Positions 1 to 7,032 of a DNA stretch of 64,000 nt are shown in pieces. Position 1 is the first letter of the stretch; each line of letters starts with the position of its first letter. Below the pieces are notes generated by a model. The model saw only the letters and a list, made by a program, of their open reading frames with translations. It ran no database searches and was not told where the DNA came from. The translations under genes were made by a program, and so were the position numbers. Where the stretch lies: NCBI GenBank assembly GCA_001800285.1, contig MGVC01000001.1, positions 1 to 64,000 on the forward strand, read 5' to 3'. The stretch is from Elusimicrobia bacterium RIFOXYA2_FULL_39_19 (GTDB lineage: Bacteria > Elusimicrobiota > Endomicrobiia > CG1-02-37-114 > XYA2-FULL-39-19).

Positions 1-2
1 AA

Positions 3-170
3 GTAACTGAAGAAGTTGCAAAAGGGAATTTTGATATAGAAATAAACTTAAGAAAAAACGATGAATTTAAAGACTTAGCAGAGAGTTTTAACAGTATGAT
101 AAAAGAGTTATCAGAAAAGGAAAGAAAAAATAAAAATATAACTAACGAATCAAGATATAAAGTAACGTGA
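3..170 (+). CDS. C-terminal end of a HAMP-domain protein (partial)
   Basis: The open frame runs in from the left edge and stops at 168-170. The 55 residues read like the second half of a HAMP linker (a conserved pattern around DEFKDLAESFNSMIKEL) followed by a short charged tail. HAMP domains connect membrane sensors to kinase, cyclase or methyl-accepting output domains. Here the protein stops directly after HAMP, so it is either a sensor without an output domain, like the two small membrane proteins near 50.6 and 51.8 kb, or a gene cut short. Everything upstream is outside the window. Confidence 0.6.
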   Translation, partial: VTEEVAKGNFDIEINLRKNDEFKDLAESFNSMIKELSEKERKNKNITNESRYKVT

Positions 171-410
171 AAAGACTATTTTCACCTTTACCCAACACTC
201 CTACCAAAAACTGTAAACCTGAAACTACCGCAACCCTTCGTTCCTGGTGCGTCATACCTATGTAAATTCCCTTATATTCCCAGCCCTAAACCCATCTTTT
301 GACCCAAATTCCCCTGTTTCGCAAAGTTAAAGAAAACGTGTTTTGTACTCGTTTGTATGTAAATGGAATAACTTGAATTATTTTGACTTTTGCATATATT
401 ATATATGTAG

Positions 411-425
411 AGGGCAAATTGCCCT
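411..425 (+). promoter_or_regulatory. Mini-hairpin before the ribosome site
   Basis: A perfect inverted repeat (AGGGCAA-A-TTGCCCT) lies about 12 bases before the AAGGAG ribosome site of the next gene. An AT-rich stretch just upstream (about 373-404) could hold its promoter. Similar hairpins precede other genes of the element at 5660, 11262, 17315, 26114 and 27076. Confidence 0.5.
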
Positions 426-446
426 TATTCCCAAGGAGCGTTAGTT

Positions 447-1022
447 ATGGGCAATATTATGGAAGATGGGTGCTCAATTAAGTTCTGGTTGCCGCGGGAC
501 CTCTATGGTAGTATCCTGGCACTTGCTTACCGCAAGAGAAGCAGTATGTCCAAAGTCCTGCGGACGCTCTGCAAGGCGGTCCAGGACACAAACAGGGAGT
601 ATTACATTAATCTCGAATTGGAGAAGCAAATTAACCCGCCTCGCGAAATTTCAAAAGAGGAGTGGGAAAAATGGCGGAAGGACTTCAAAAAATCCAGGCC
701 CGGACTGGATGACATGTTTGAGCAGGCAAAGGTCAATTTAAAGCTTGAATTAGAACCACAAAAGGAGGAAAAAAAGATGGAAGGAATGAAATCCGTAAAG
801 TTCTATTTAAAAAATGATGTATTTGAGTTTATCAAGATGGCTGCATTATTACAGAAAAAGAGTATGTCAGAGCTATTCCGCGAATATGCGGGTACTCTTG
901 CAGAGGATACCAGGAAGCTTGCCAGGGAGAGGTTTAAGGATATGGGCCAAAATGTGGCTAAGGCACCAGAAAAACCCGTAGATACCGTGAAAGCGGCTTC
1001 AAGCCTGGATGCCCTGGGATAA
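447..1022 (+). CDS. Tandem ribbon-helix-helix protein with internal start
   Basis: A 191-residue protein with two copies of a short strand-helix-helix unit: residues about 10-46 (SIKFWLPRDLYGSILALAYR onwards) and about 116-152 (SVKFYLKNDVFEFIKMAALL onwards), joined by a charged linker. Both copies have the hydrophobic pattern of ribbon-helix-helix DNA-binding domains, so a DNA-binding regulator or partition-type protein is likely; this is pattern recognition, not a search result. The start at 447 has AAGGAG upstream. Met111 (base 777) is preceded by AAAGGAGG about 8 bases upstream, so the second domain alone (777-1022, 81 residues) is probably also made as a separate product. Confidence 0.65.
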   Translation: MGNIMEDGCSIKFWLPRDLYGSILALAYRKRSSMSKVLRTLCKAVQDTNREYYINLELEKQINPPREISKEEWEKWRKDFKKSRPGLDDMFEQAKVNLKLELEPQKEEKKMEGMKSVKFYLKNDVFEFIKMAALLQKKSMSELFREYAGTLAEDTRKLARERFKDMGQNVAKAPEKPVDTVKAASSLDALG

Positions 1023-1065
1023 CCCTATTTTGGGCTATTTGAGGTCTAAAAAGGGCATTTAAAGC

Positions 1066-1737
1066 TTAAAAATCGACATATTTTGATATGTCAGCCATTC
1101 TTATTGCCATAGCAGGTTGGGCGGGATCATATTCTGATGGTATTACAAGGGACATCATTCCTATTACTTTTCCGCCCAAAATTAGCGGGCCACCAGAAAA
1201 ACCTCTCCGGGAGGTATAGCTTAGTTTTATCACCTGTTTACCGGTTATGTTTATATCATTTGAACTGAGCATCGCTATCGGGGTAGCCTTAATTGTACCG
1301 CTTTGTTGGAACGCTTTTACTCTCACCTTGTCAACCTTCAGTTTACCGTTAGATATCTTTAAATTAAACTTAACTAAACTTTCATCTTTTGGAAATCCGA
1401 TGTTGTAAACTTCATCGCCTACCTTGAATTCACTTTCCGTTGGCAAAACATCAGCATTTTCCTGGTTATTCAATCGCCCTACCGTTAGATCATATTCCGG
1501 AACCAACCTGTCTATCGCAATGTTTTCAATAATACGCCCGCTCTCATTTGTTAGGAATACCTTTACCTTGGAAAAACCCGGATTGGGGATAAATACAGGG
1601 CTGTTAAAACAATGGTGAGCCGAAATGAATGTGTTTTTACTTACAAAGAATGCTGTGCCACAAATCCCGCCCGCTGCCTGGTTCGTGCCTGGATTATAGC
1701 TGACCTTGATGATTGCCCATGTTTCCAATGGTCCCAT
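1066..1737 (-). CDS. Trypsin-like serine protease (S1 fold)
   Basis: A 223-residue protein with the three catalytic elements of the chymotrypsin fold in order: SAHHC (His42), EYDLTVGRL (Asp83) and GFSGGP (Ser181). It has no signal peptide or membrane segment, so it should act inside the cell. It is the second gene of a two-gene operon on the minus strand, 5 bases after the DUF3800 gene, against the direction of the surrounding genes. Cytosolic trypsin-like domains are known as effectors in several bacterial conflict systems, cleaving host or partner proteins after sensing. A defence role here is inference from the pairing and the location on a mobile element. Confidence 0.85.
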   Translation of the reverse strand: MGPLETWAIIKVSYNPGTNQAAGGICGTAFFVSKNTFISAHHCFNSPVFIPNPGFSKVKVFLTNESGRIIENIAIDRLVPEYDLTVGRLNNQENADVLPTESEFKVGDEVYNIGFPKDESLVKFNLKISNGKLKVDKVRVKAFQQSGTIKATPIAMLSSNDINITGKQVIKLSYTSRRGFSGGPLILGGKVIGMMSLVIPSEYDPAQPAMAIRMADISKYVDF

Positions 1738-1742
1738 AAAGT

Positions 1743-2717
1743 TTACTTAATTGAAGTAATATTATTGAATAGACCTAATTGATCTCTCAGCTCAATTAAT
1801 ATTTCTCTATTGCTATAAAAAGAATTGCTCCTAAACAATTCTTTTTTTATAAAATCATCTTCTTTTACCGTTCTTATGTCATTTTTTGGAAAAAATTCAA
1901 CTTTTTGTCTATTAAAACAATTATAATAACAATCTTTTTTGTTCGGTTGTTTAATAATTTCTCTTAAAATAGGATAGAATTGTTTCGATATATTAATTTT
2001 TTCTTGATTATTTGTACTGTTGTGTAGGCAATTCATCGTGCATCCTGTAATTAAATCAATAAGTTGTATTAAATGCGAGTTTAAATCATCAGACTTTTTG
2101 TGCGAAGATGAAATAAATTTTATTTCTTCGTTCTCAAACATTAATTTATCATCTTTATTGTTAATGAATTTTATTGAGTGCCACGGAAAATATTCATGGC
2201 TGCTTTTGCTTTCGTCAAAGTCATGATAAATATCTTTTATGCGTAATTTGTCGTACTTGTAAAAATAGCTTTTTGCTGATTTCAATATTGCTGTTCTGAA
2301 GAATCTGTTGTAGGCATTTACAGATGTGTTGTGATCTCCAAAATAATCAAGGTTTAATTTAGAATAATTTAATCCTAAGATATAAAAATATATGAGATTT
2401 TTATCATTTAATAGATAATCAACCCATCTTTTGGCTATATAATATTTCTCTGTATCATCAAGTTCGCTGTAATGAACTTCTTTATTGTTTTTCTCATGAT
2501 ATTTACAGTCATTAATTTTGCCGCAATTGCCCCATTCCCAATTTCTATTTTTATCGCCGCATCTTGCGTTTAAAAGATTGTTTAATAAGGTATCTAAACT
2601 GTCGACAGGTACCAGTAATATACCCATATATATCCATTTTTCTTGATTATTGCCGGAAAAGCTAACTTCGACTTGTTGTGCTTCGTCACAATATAGTTTT
2701 AAAGTGATTTCTTTCAT
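1743..2717 (-). CDS. DUF3800-family protein
   Basis: A 324-residue protein with the layout of the DUF3800 family, which has a predicted RNase-H-like fold: an early acidic pair (LYCDEA, Asp11/Glu12), a central HDFDES segment (Asp166, Asp168) and a late HLIQLIDLITG motif (Asp221). These acidic residues could form a metal-dependent nuclease site. An insertion around residues 53-74 has three cysteines and a histidine and may bind zinc. The gene is far more AT-rich than its neighbours, suggesting separate acquisition. It is the first gene of the operon with the protease, and the two are probably co-translated. Confidence 0.7.
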   Translation of the reverse strand: MKEITLKLYCDEAQQVEVSFSGNNQEKWIYMGILLVPVDSLDTLLNNLLNARCGDKNRNWEWGNCGKINDCKYHEKNNKEVHYSELDDTEKYYIAKRWVDYLLNDKNLIYFYILGLNYSKLNLDYFGDHNTSVNAYNRFFRTAILKSAKSYFYKYDKLRIKDIYHDFDESKSSHEYFPWHSIKFINNKDDKLMFENEEIKFISSSHKKSDDLNSHLIQLIDLITGCTMNCLHNSTNNQEKINISKQFYPILREIIKQPNKKDCYYNCFNRQKVEFFPKNDIRTVKEDDFIKKELFRSNSFYSNREILIELRDQLGLFNNITSIK

Positions 2718-2896
2718 TTTAAAATTCTATCTCTTTTAAGCAATCCTGTCAATCGAACTCGCCTTATATAACCCAAAAATCCCCAAAAATTCCTGCACCA
2801 GAAATTTGCCCCTATATGAATCCCAAAATTTGAAAATATTCACGGGACCCAGGTGTATGTAGATAGGAAAACAGTTCCGTTTTACGCCGGATAGGG

Positions 2897-2939
2897 GGTC
2901 CAGAAGGCAATCCGCTGTCAGGCTAACCTTGTCTGGACC
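2897..2939 (+). repeat. Inverted repeat leader before the small-gene island
   Basis: GGTCCAGA and TCTGGACC form an 8-base stem around a 27-base centre containing a further AGG/CCT pairing. It ends 29 bases before the first tiny gene. It could be a leader RNA hairpin, an operator or a nicking-type site; the sequence does not decide. Confidence 0.5.
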
Positions 2940-2967
2940 AATTCTAATAAAAAAGGAGGTGAGAAAC

Positions 2968-3195
2968 ATGAAGAAAATCATTCTAGTAGTTCTTGGTTTG
3001 TTTGGGTTTATCCTTTACAAACGCTACACAAACTTCAAGAAGGCAGAAAGAGCACTTGATGCTGCGATAGCGAGAATGAAGGGGATTCTTGAAGATGAAG
3101 CCATCGAGAGACATGATGATTGGATGCAGTTGGAAGTCCGTCACTTGGATGCAGAACACGAATGGGAAATGAATGGTTGTAGACACGATGACTGA
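2968..3195 (+). CDS. Small membrane-anchored protein
   Basis: A 75-residue protein beginning with a hydrophobic segment (residues 3-18, KIILVVLGLFGFILYKR) followed by an acidic, charged cytoplasmic helix. The start at 2968 is set by AAAAAGGAGGTGAG 8 bases upstream. First gene of the tiny-gene island. I do not recognise a family. A single membrane anchor with a charged tail suggests an inner-membrane accessory protein. Confidence 0.6.
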   Translation: MKKIILVVLGLFGFILYKRYTNFKKAERALDAAIARMKGILEDEAIERHDDWMQLEVRHLDAEHEWEMNGCRHDD

Positions 3196-3270
3196 CAAAC
3201 GGGTGACCACGACTTATGATGAGCATATCTGTCCGGTGGTGCAAACAGATAAAGGTGGGAGGTGATATTC

Positions 3271-3333
3271 ATGCAGAATGATGAAGGAATGAACATATTG
3301 GAGCAGATTCTCGTAGAAGCAATTGAAGGGTAA
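3271..3333 (+). CDS. Possible 20-residue microprotein
   Basis: A short frame (MQNDEGMNILEQILVEAIEG) with GGGAGGTGAT at proper distance before the ATG. It is supported mainly by the ribosome site, which matches those of its neighbours. No function can be inferred. Confidence 0.4.
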   Translation: MQNDEGMNILEQILVEAIEG

Positions 3334-3388
3334 TATGCCCGCCAAAAAAAGCAGGGGGAGAAATTCGTCAGTCAAGGAGGTGATTTCT

Positions 3389-3541
3389 ATGCTGTATAAG
3401 ATTTTCTACGGACCAGTAGTGAAGTTAGCAGCAATGTTGGTTGTTGTAGCCGGAAATTTGAGGTGTGCAGGTCATGGGAAGTGTGAGTACATGCAGGGCA
3501 GGGTTTTAGATGCAGTCCGCGAAAAATGCCTTGAGATATAG
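3389..3541 (+). CDS. Small hydrophobic protein
   Basis: A 50-residue protein with a hydrophobic stretch (about residues 8-22, GPVVKLAAMLVVVAG) and two cysteines (RCAGHGKC). The ATG at 3389 follows AAGGAGGTGATTTCT. A longer in-frame start upstream (TTG at 3323) lacks such a site. Unknown function; one of the tiny-gene island. Confidence 0.5.
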   Translation: MLYKIFYGPVVKLAAMLVVVAGNLRCAGHGKCEYMQGRVLDAVREKCLEI

Positions 3542-3590
3542 GGCATACGCGGAATATCAATAGCTATCGCGAAAAAAGGCGGTGATGCTT

Positions 3591-3689
3591 ATGATTTGGT
3601 GGTTGTTCAGGTTTATTAGTTTGTATTTTGTTTTACTCATCGTCGGAGCAGTTTGGTGGGTAATATGGCTGCTGTTTTATTTTAAGTAG
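3591..3689 (+). CDS. Single-membrane-span microprotein
   Basis: A 32-residue, almost entirely hydrophobic, tryptophan-rich peptide (MIWWLFRFISLYFVLLIVGA onwards) preceded by AAAGGCGGTGATGCTT. It is likely one membrane helix. No family recognised. Confidence 0.5.
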   Translation: MIWWLFRFISLYFVLLIVGAVWWVIWLLFYFK

Positions 3690-3731
3690 CCATAAGTAGT
3701 TTGTATTCTGCTCAAAAAGGCGGTGATATCG

Positions 3732-3980
3732 ATGGGAGTAGACATCTACAGAGTTAGCTATAAGAATGTTTATGACCATGTAACTGAAGAAGAAATCAGT
3801 TTCATTGAGAATTGCTTTAGCTTAAATGAAACTGGCAGTTACTATGTCAGCAAAGATTCTCTTAGCCAGGCATTAATCAGGGCAAAAGAGAAACGTATTA
3901 AGGTGCCAAGGGAACTTGTCACACGGCTCAAAAAAGAATTAAAAACTGCTGATGACAGTTTTGACATTCAAATCTTTTAA
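3732..3980 (+). CDS. Small unknown soluble protein
   Basis: An 82-residue protein, predicted soluble. The ATG at 3732 is positioned after AAAAAGGCGGTGAT; a GTG nine bases earlier overlaps the ribosome site and is not likely used. The sequence has mixed helix and strand content, with an acidic EEEISFIENCF segment and a basic C-terminal helix. No family recognised. Its product lies within the island of co-directional tiny genes and is probably on the same transcript. Confidence 0.6.
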   Translation: MGVDIYRVSYKNVYDHVTEEEISFIENCFSLNETGSYYVSKDSLSQALIRAKEKRIKVPRELVTRLKKELKTADDSFDIQIF

Positions 3981-3997
3981 AAGGGGAGGTGATACCA

Positions 3998-4177
3998 ATG
4001 GCTAAGATATTTGATTCAACCTGCAACTTAGTAGAAAGAATACCGACCATCGAACTGACAACCCATTTTTTCTGGTCAGTCATGTGCGAAGGCCTGGCTC
4101 CGGCAGACAGAGTGAAATTAGTTGAAAAGTTGATGGACAAAGTTACAGAAGACAACACGGAAAGTGAGGAAAAATGA
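3998..4177 (+). CDS. Small unknown protein
   Basis: A 59-residue protein with a GGGGAGGTGATACC ribosome site before the ATG at 3998. Its middle (TTHFFWSVMCEGL) is hydrophobic and its end strongly acidic. Its stop overlaps the next start (ATGA at 4174), indicating translational coupling. Function unknown. Confidence 0.55.
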   Translation: MAKIFDSTCNLVERIPTIELTTHFFWSVMCEGLAPADRVKLVEKLMDKVTEDNTESEEK

Positions 4178-4359
4178 ACAGGTTGCCGATTTTCAGGATT
4201 AAGGACAAGCTGTTTTTTGTAGATCTAAGGTTACGTCAGCTCAGGAATGTGCATAATCCGCATGAATATCTTGATTTCAAGGATGTTTATGCTCTATTGG
4301 ATTATTTGCACGAAAATAAAGCCAAACAGGAGGTGTCAGGTGAAAGATTTAAACATTAA
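4174..4359 (+). CDS. Small unknown protein
   Basis: A 61-residue soluble protein, coupled by an ATGA overlap to the previous gene. Two short predicted strands (LPIFRIKDKLFFVDLRLRQL) are followed by a helix. Such small strand-helix proteins are frequent in phages and integrative elements. I do not recognise a named family. Confidence 0.55.
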   Translation: MNRLPIFRIKDKLFFVDLRLRQLRNVHNPHEYLDFKDVYALLDYLHENKAKQEVSGERFKH

Positions 4360-4495
4360 GTTTAAGGTTCCGGAGAGCAAGACAGAGGCTGTGGAAGTAG
4401 CAAAGAAGTATTGGCAGAAGTTGAGCAAAATTGTTGACTGTGCTGCGGAAGTTATCGCAGAAACTATCAAAAAGGAGGTAAAAAAACATGGATGA
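4340..4495 (+). CDS. Small basic helical protein, GTG start
   Basis: A 51-residue protein starting at a GTG that follows AGGAGGTGTCAG inside the end of the previous gene. Its composition (KFKVPESKTEAVEVAKKYWQ onwards) suggests a single amphipathic helix. The ribosome site for the next gene is embedded in its last codons. Confidence 0.5.
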   Translation: MKDLNIKFKVPESKTEAVEVAKKYWQKLSKIVDCAAEVIAETIKKEVKKHG

Positions 4496-4613
4496 CCATT
4501 TTAATCCAGTTCTGTTGGTACTCAAGATTCTGTTCTGGTGCACAATTGGGCTAGTAGTTTGGTTAATAGTAAAAGTAGTCGAAAAATTGAGTGCAGAAAA
4601 TAAAACTTCATAG
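4488..4613 (+). CDS. Single-span membrane microprotein
   Basis: A 41-residue protein with one clear membrane helix (PVLLVLKILFWCTIGLVVWL) and a short charged tail. AAAAGGAGGTAAAAAAC precedes the ATG. It overlaps the previous gene by 8 bases. Unknown function. Confidence 0.55.
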   Translation: MDDHFNPVLLVLKILFWCTIGLVVWLIVKVVEKLSAENKTS

Positions 4614-4623
4614 GAGGCGTGGG

Positions 4624-4758
4624 ATGTGTACCAGAATTCTTAGTAGTAAGAAACTTGGAGTTAATTGCTGGCTTGCAGTACGGCTTCTCGGCGGCAAATG
4701 CGACAGGGTAAAACGCTGTAAATATCCTGAGAAGAAACGCTGCAAGGCAAGGAGGTGA
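4624..4758 (+). CDS. Small cysteine-rich basic protein
   Basis: A 44-residue protein with four or five cysteines and many Lys/Arg residues (GGKCDRVKRCKYPEKKRCKA), suggesting a zinc-binding nucleic-acid contact. The ATG follows TAGGAGGCGTGGG. Its final codons contain the GGAGGTGA ribosome site of the next gene. Confidence 0.5.
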   Translation: MCTRILSSKKLGVNCWLAVRLLGGKCDRVKRCKYPEKKRCKARR

Positions 4759-4765
4759 ACGGAAC

Positions 4766-4909
4766 ATGGTTTGCAGGATATGCGGTTGCAAGACTCTTGA
4801 AGTGGCGGGTTTTACAGTAAATAGACGGATAAAAGTAAAACGTTGCGTAAGCTGTGGCACGTGTTATTTAATCCGCAAAAAGGGGGTGAAAATATGCTGG
4901 GCTTCATAA
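4766..4909 (+). CDS. Mini zinc-ribbon protein
   Basis: A 47-residue protein with two CXXC knuckles (CRICGC near residue 3 and CVSCGTC near residue 27), the layout of a minimal zinc ribbon with basic residues between. Likely nucleic-acid or protein binding. The ATG at 4766 follows AAGGAGGTGAACGG. Confidence 0.55.
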   Translation: MVCRICGCKTLEVAGFTVNRRIKVKRCVSCGTCYLIRKKGVKICWAS

Positions 4910-5013
4910 CGAGCATAATAGGGTTGCAGGTTTTGCTGTTAGTAAAGCTTCTGTCCATAATAGGGGCTTTTGTTTTAGTGATTTACCTTGGTTGGTTCGT
5001 AGACAAATATTAA
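4894..5013 (+). CDS. Single-span membrane microprotein
   Basis: A 39-residue hydrophobic peptide overlapping the preceding gene by 16 bases. AAAGGGGGTGAAAAT is its ribosome site, located inside the upstream coding region. Nearly all residues from 2 to 35 could be one or two membrane helices. Confidence 0.5.
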   Translation: MLGFITSIIGLQVLLLVKLLSIIGAFVLVIYLGWFVDKY

Positions 5014-5030
5014 AAAGGGGGTGATGATAC

Positions 5031-5375
5031 ATGCTTTTTATGAGCGGATGGTTTTTCATGGGAATATCCATTGGATTCTTTATTATCCAATGGCTGGTGT
5101 TGAGATCTGTTCCGAAGTATTTGTTACGGGCATTCGCGTACTTTCCTTTGCTTGGATTCCTTGCCAACCTGGCCGCCAGTGGAAGTATAAGCATTTTCAC
5201 CGGGGTTGCCAGCTTCGTAGGCATTTGCAACATGATCTCAAGCATTGGTGTTTCTTTTTGGTTGATTGGATATGCCCGTTTTCACGGTGTTAAGCTGGTA
5301 TGGAAACGGTACGCGATTTTGTTAAAGTACCCGGATTTTGTGGAGGAGAATCCGGCGGACCATTGGTTGTTCTAA
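5031..5375 (+). CDS. Multi-span membrane protein
   Basis: A 114-residue protein with about three or four membrane helices (roughly residues 5-25, 38-55, 58-75 and 78-90) and a basic then acidic C-terminal tail. AAAAGGGGGTGATGATAC precedes the ATG at 5031. Layout and size resemble a small holin-like or superinfection-exclusion-type membrane protein, but no motif identifies it. It is the largest of the island's membrane proteins. Confidence 0.6.
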   Translation: MLFMSGWFFMGISIGFFIIQWLVLRSVPKYLLRAFAYFPLLGFLANLAASGSISIFTGVASFVGICNMISSIGVSFWLIGYARFHGVKLVWKRYAILLKYPDFVEENPADHWLF

Positions 5376-5435
5376 GGGTTTATTCCCGCGGAAGCTTTTA
5401 GCTTCAGCTAAACGCGAAAAAAGGAGGTGATATCA

Positions 5436-5624
5436 ATGCTTGCTAAAATCCCGATAAACTTTCTTGTTAGGAGTGCTTCTGTCCGCAAATTGGTTGTAGA
5501 AGCATTCCAGTGCCTGTTGGTAGTATTTCTTATCGGCCAGCATGTCGTTAAGAAAACACGCAGGTACTACAAGATAGTAAAAGAAAGCCAGAATTTGAGG
5601 TAAGAAACAGAAACGAGAAGTAAA
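5436..5624 (+). CDS. Small membrane-associated basic protein
   Basis: A 62-residue protein with a hydrophobic segment (about residues 19-34, EAFQCLLVVFLIG) and a strongly basic tail (HVVKKTRRYYKIVKRK). AAAAAGGAGGTGATATCA precedes the ATG. It is the last gene of the tiny-gene island and is followed directly by a terminator-like hairpin. Unknown function. Confidence 0.5.
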
Positions 5625-5630
5625 AATAAG

Positions 5631-5670
5631 CAATCTCAGAAAGGGGTTGCTATTTTTTTGCCCTAAGGGC
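5631..5670 (+). terminator. Terminator-like hairpin just before a start codon
   Basis: GCAATCTC and GGGGTTGC (5631-5638 and 5643-5650) form an 8-base stem with a 4-base loop, followed by TATTTTTTT. A second mini-hairpin GCCC-TAA-GGGC (5660-5670) follows and then AAAGGAG. The next ATG is at 5685, leaving no room for a promoter in between, so this is more likely a partial terminator or attenuator. Confidence 0.7.
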
Positions 5671-5684
5671 AAAGGAGAAACAAC

Positions 5685-6098
5685 ATGAACACAATTTCTA
5701 AAGAGGCCTTAAAACAAGCAGTAATTACCAGCCTGGAAGTATTTGAAGAAATTAAGAAGGAAAAAGGTGTCTCATTTTTATCAGAAGACTCTTTGATAAA
5801 AGTGGCCATATCGCTCTATATACAGGAGAGCAGAAATGGCAATGGACACAGTAACGGCAACGCTAACGGGTTTACAAAGGAGAAACCCAAGGCCGATGTT
5901 CCGCTCATAGTGAATTTCGGGAAGTACAAGGGCAAAACTTTGGAAGAGCTAGTCAAAATTGATCGCAGCTATGTCAATTGGCTAGCGGCAAAGTCTGAGA
6001 TTGAAAAGATTCGGCTTGAGGCAAAGAAACTTATTGAAGCAAACCCGGTTTCAACAGGGAATGTAACAATTCCTAAACCGAAGGCATTTCAGAAGTAA
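5685..6098 (+). CDS. Protein with exodeoxyribonuclease X C-terminal-like domain
   Basis: A 137-residue protein. Residues about 78-108 (VNFGKYKGKTLEELVKIDRS then YVNWL) match the short domain found at the C-terminus of exodeoxyribonuclease X and in many small phage proteins (Exodeox_X_C). That module is thought to assist DNA binding; no exonuclease catalytic domain is present here. The N-terminal 50 residues are helical, followed by a Gly/Asn/His-rich linker (about residues 52-62). It starts 15 bases after the mini-hairpin 5660-5670 and begins the DNA-processing block. Confidence 0.65.
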   Translation: MNTISKEALKQAVITSLEVFEEIKKEKGVSFLSEDSLIKVAISLYIQESRNGNGHSNGNANGFTKEKPKADVPLIVNFGKYKGKTLEELVKIDRSYVNWLAAKSEIEKIRLEAKKLIEANPVSTGNVTIPKPKAFQK

Positions 6099-6108
6099 AT
6101 CAGCAAAA

Positions 6109-6164
6109 GCAGGGCAGACATTAAGTCAGAGTCCTGATGGACTTCAAAGCCCTGCTATTTTTTT
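6109..6164 (+). terminator. Terminator-like hairpin just before a start codon
   Basis: GCAGGGC (6109-6115) pairs with GCCCTGC (6149-6155); an inner AGTC/GACT pairing is possible. TATTTTTTT follows, then GGAGG and the ATG at 6183, 18 bases after the T-run. Confidence 0.7.
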
Positions 6165-6182
6165 ATCCTTGGAGGATAATTT

Positions 6183-6950
6183 ATGGACAGAGATAACGGA
6201 AAAGAACTTCTTTCGGTTTCAAAAATCAAGATGTATTTGAGGTGCCCGCTCCAGTATTACTATCGATATTGCGAAGGCATCAAGATACCACCGGATGCAG
6301 GCTTGACTCTAGGAAAAGCGGTGCATTCTGGGATAGAGCAGAACTTCAGGCAGAAGATAACGAGCTTTTCTGACCTGCCTCTCAATGATGTTCTGGATAT
6401 TTACTCAACCGCGTTTGAAAGTTATCTCCAGGAGGAATTTAATTTTGGTGAAGATAAGCCCGGAGATGTGAAGGATTTGGGTGTTGGGCTTGTAAAAGTT
6501 TACCACGCAGAGTTGTCACCGAAAATCCAGCCGGTTAGTGTTGAAGAACATTTTATTTTGGAGTTCGAGGCACCGGTGGAATACGGATTTCAGGGATATA
6601 TGGATGTGATTGATGCTGAGTCAAATATCCGGGACAGCAAGACAGCCAAGCGATCCTATGCTCAGAATGCCGCGGAAAATGACCTTCAGCTCACTGCGTA
6701 TAACCTGGCGTACAAGTTTCTGAAGGGCAAAGAACCAAAGGCTTTAATCTTTGACGTGATGGTTAAGAACAAGACGCCAAAGGTTCAGACTATTTCTTCA
6801 CCGCCAAGAGGTGAAGCTCAACTTAACAGGTTGCTCAAGCTGATAGGGTTTGTTTCCAAGTCAATCAAGACAGGTGTATTTTACCCGTGTGAAAACGGTC
6901 AGGTGTGCAGCTGGTGCGGATATCGCAAGGACCATTGTTCGAGCTGGTAG
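6183..6950 (+). CDS. PD-(D/E)XK nuclease, RecB/Cas4-like, Fe-S type
   Basis: A 255-residue nuclease of the PDDEXK_1 type. Visible elements: SVSKIKMYLRCPLQYYYRY at the N-terminus (Cys21), GKAVHSGIE (His48), Asp141, the catalytic DSK (Asp151-Lys153), the QLTAY motif (Gln169) and a C-terminal cysteine group (Cys236, 242, 245, 252). Cys21 with the C-terminal cysteines is the typical 4Fe-4S cluster arrangement of Cas4/AddB-like nucleases. It probably degrades or trims DNA ends for the element's own recombination or replication. No cas genes or repeats are nearby, so it is not a CRISPR adaptation gene here. Confidence 0.85.
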   Translation: MDRDNGKELLSVSKIKMYLRCPLQYYYRYCEGIKIPPDAGLTLGKAVHSGIEQNFRQKITSFSDLPLNDVLDIYSTAFESYLQEEFNFGEDKPGDVKDLGVGLVKVYHAELSPKIQPVSVEEHFILEFEAPVEYGFQGYMDVIDAESNIRDSKTAKRSYAQNAAENDLQLTAYNLAYKFLKGKEPKALIFDVMVKNKTPKVQTISSPPRGEAQLNRLLKLIGFVSKSIKTGVFYPCENGQVCSWCGYRKDHCSSW

Positions 6951-6977
6951 GGTTAGATTCAAATGAAGCAAATAAAA

Positions 6978-7018
6978 GGGAGTGTCTTGTTGCTATACAG
7001 GTCACTCCCTAATTTTTA
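6978..7018 (+). terminator. Terminator-like hairpin just before a start codon
   Basis: GGGAGTG (6978-6984) pairs with CACTCCC (7003-7009), followed by TAATTTTTA and then AGGAGGTG. The next ATG is at 7033. Confidence 0.7.
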
Positions 7019-7032
7019 TCAGGAGGTGCAAT

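Noticed and set aside
1-446. Possible left attachment site or full tRNA-Val
   Set aside because: No T-arm, anticodon loop or acceptor sequence matching 31611-31658 was found here on either strand.
3323-3388. Upstream TTG extension of the 3389 gene
   Set aside because: It has no ribosome site and overlaps the end of the preceding microgene; the ATG at 3389 has an ideal site.
6183-6950. Cas4 / CRISPR adaptation gene
   Set aside because: The nuclease is Cas4-like in layout, but no cas1/cas2 or repeat-spacer array is in the window.
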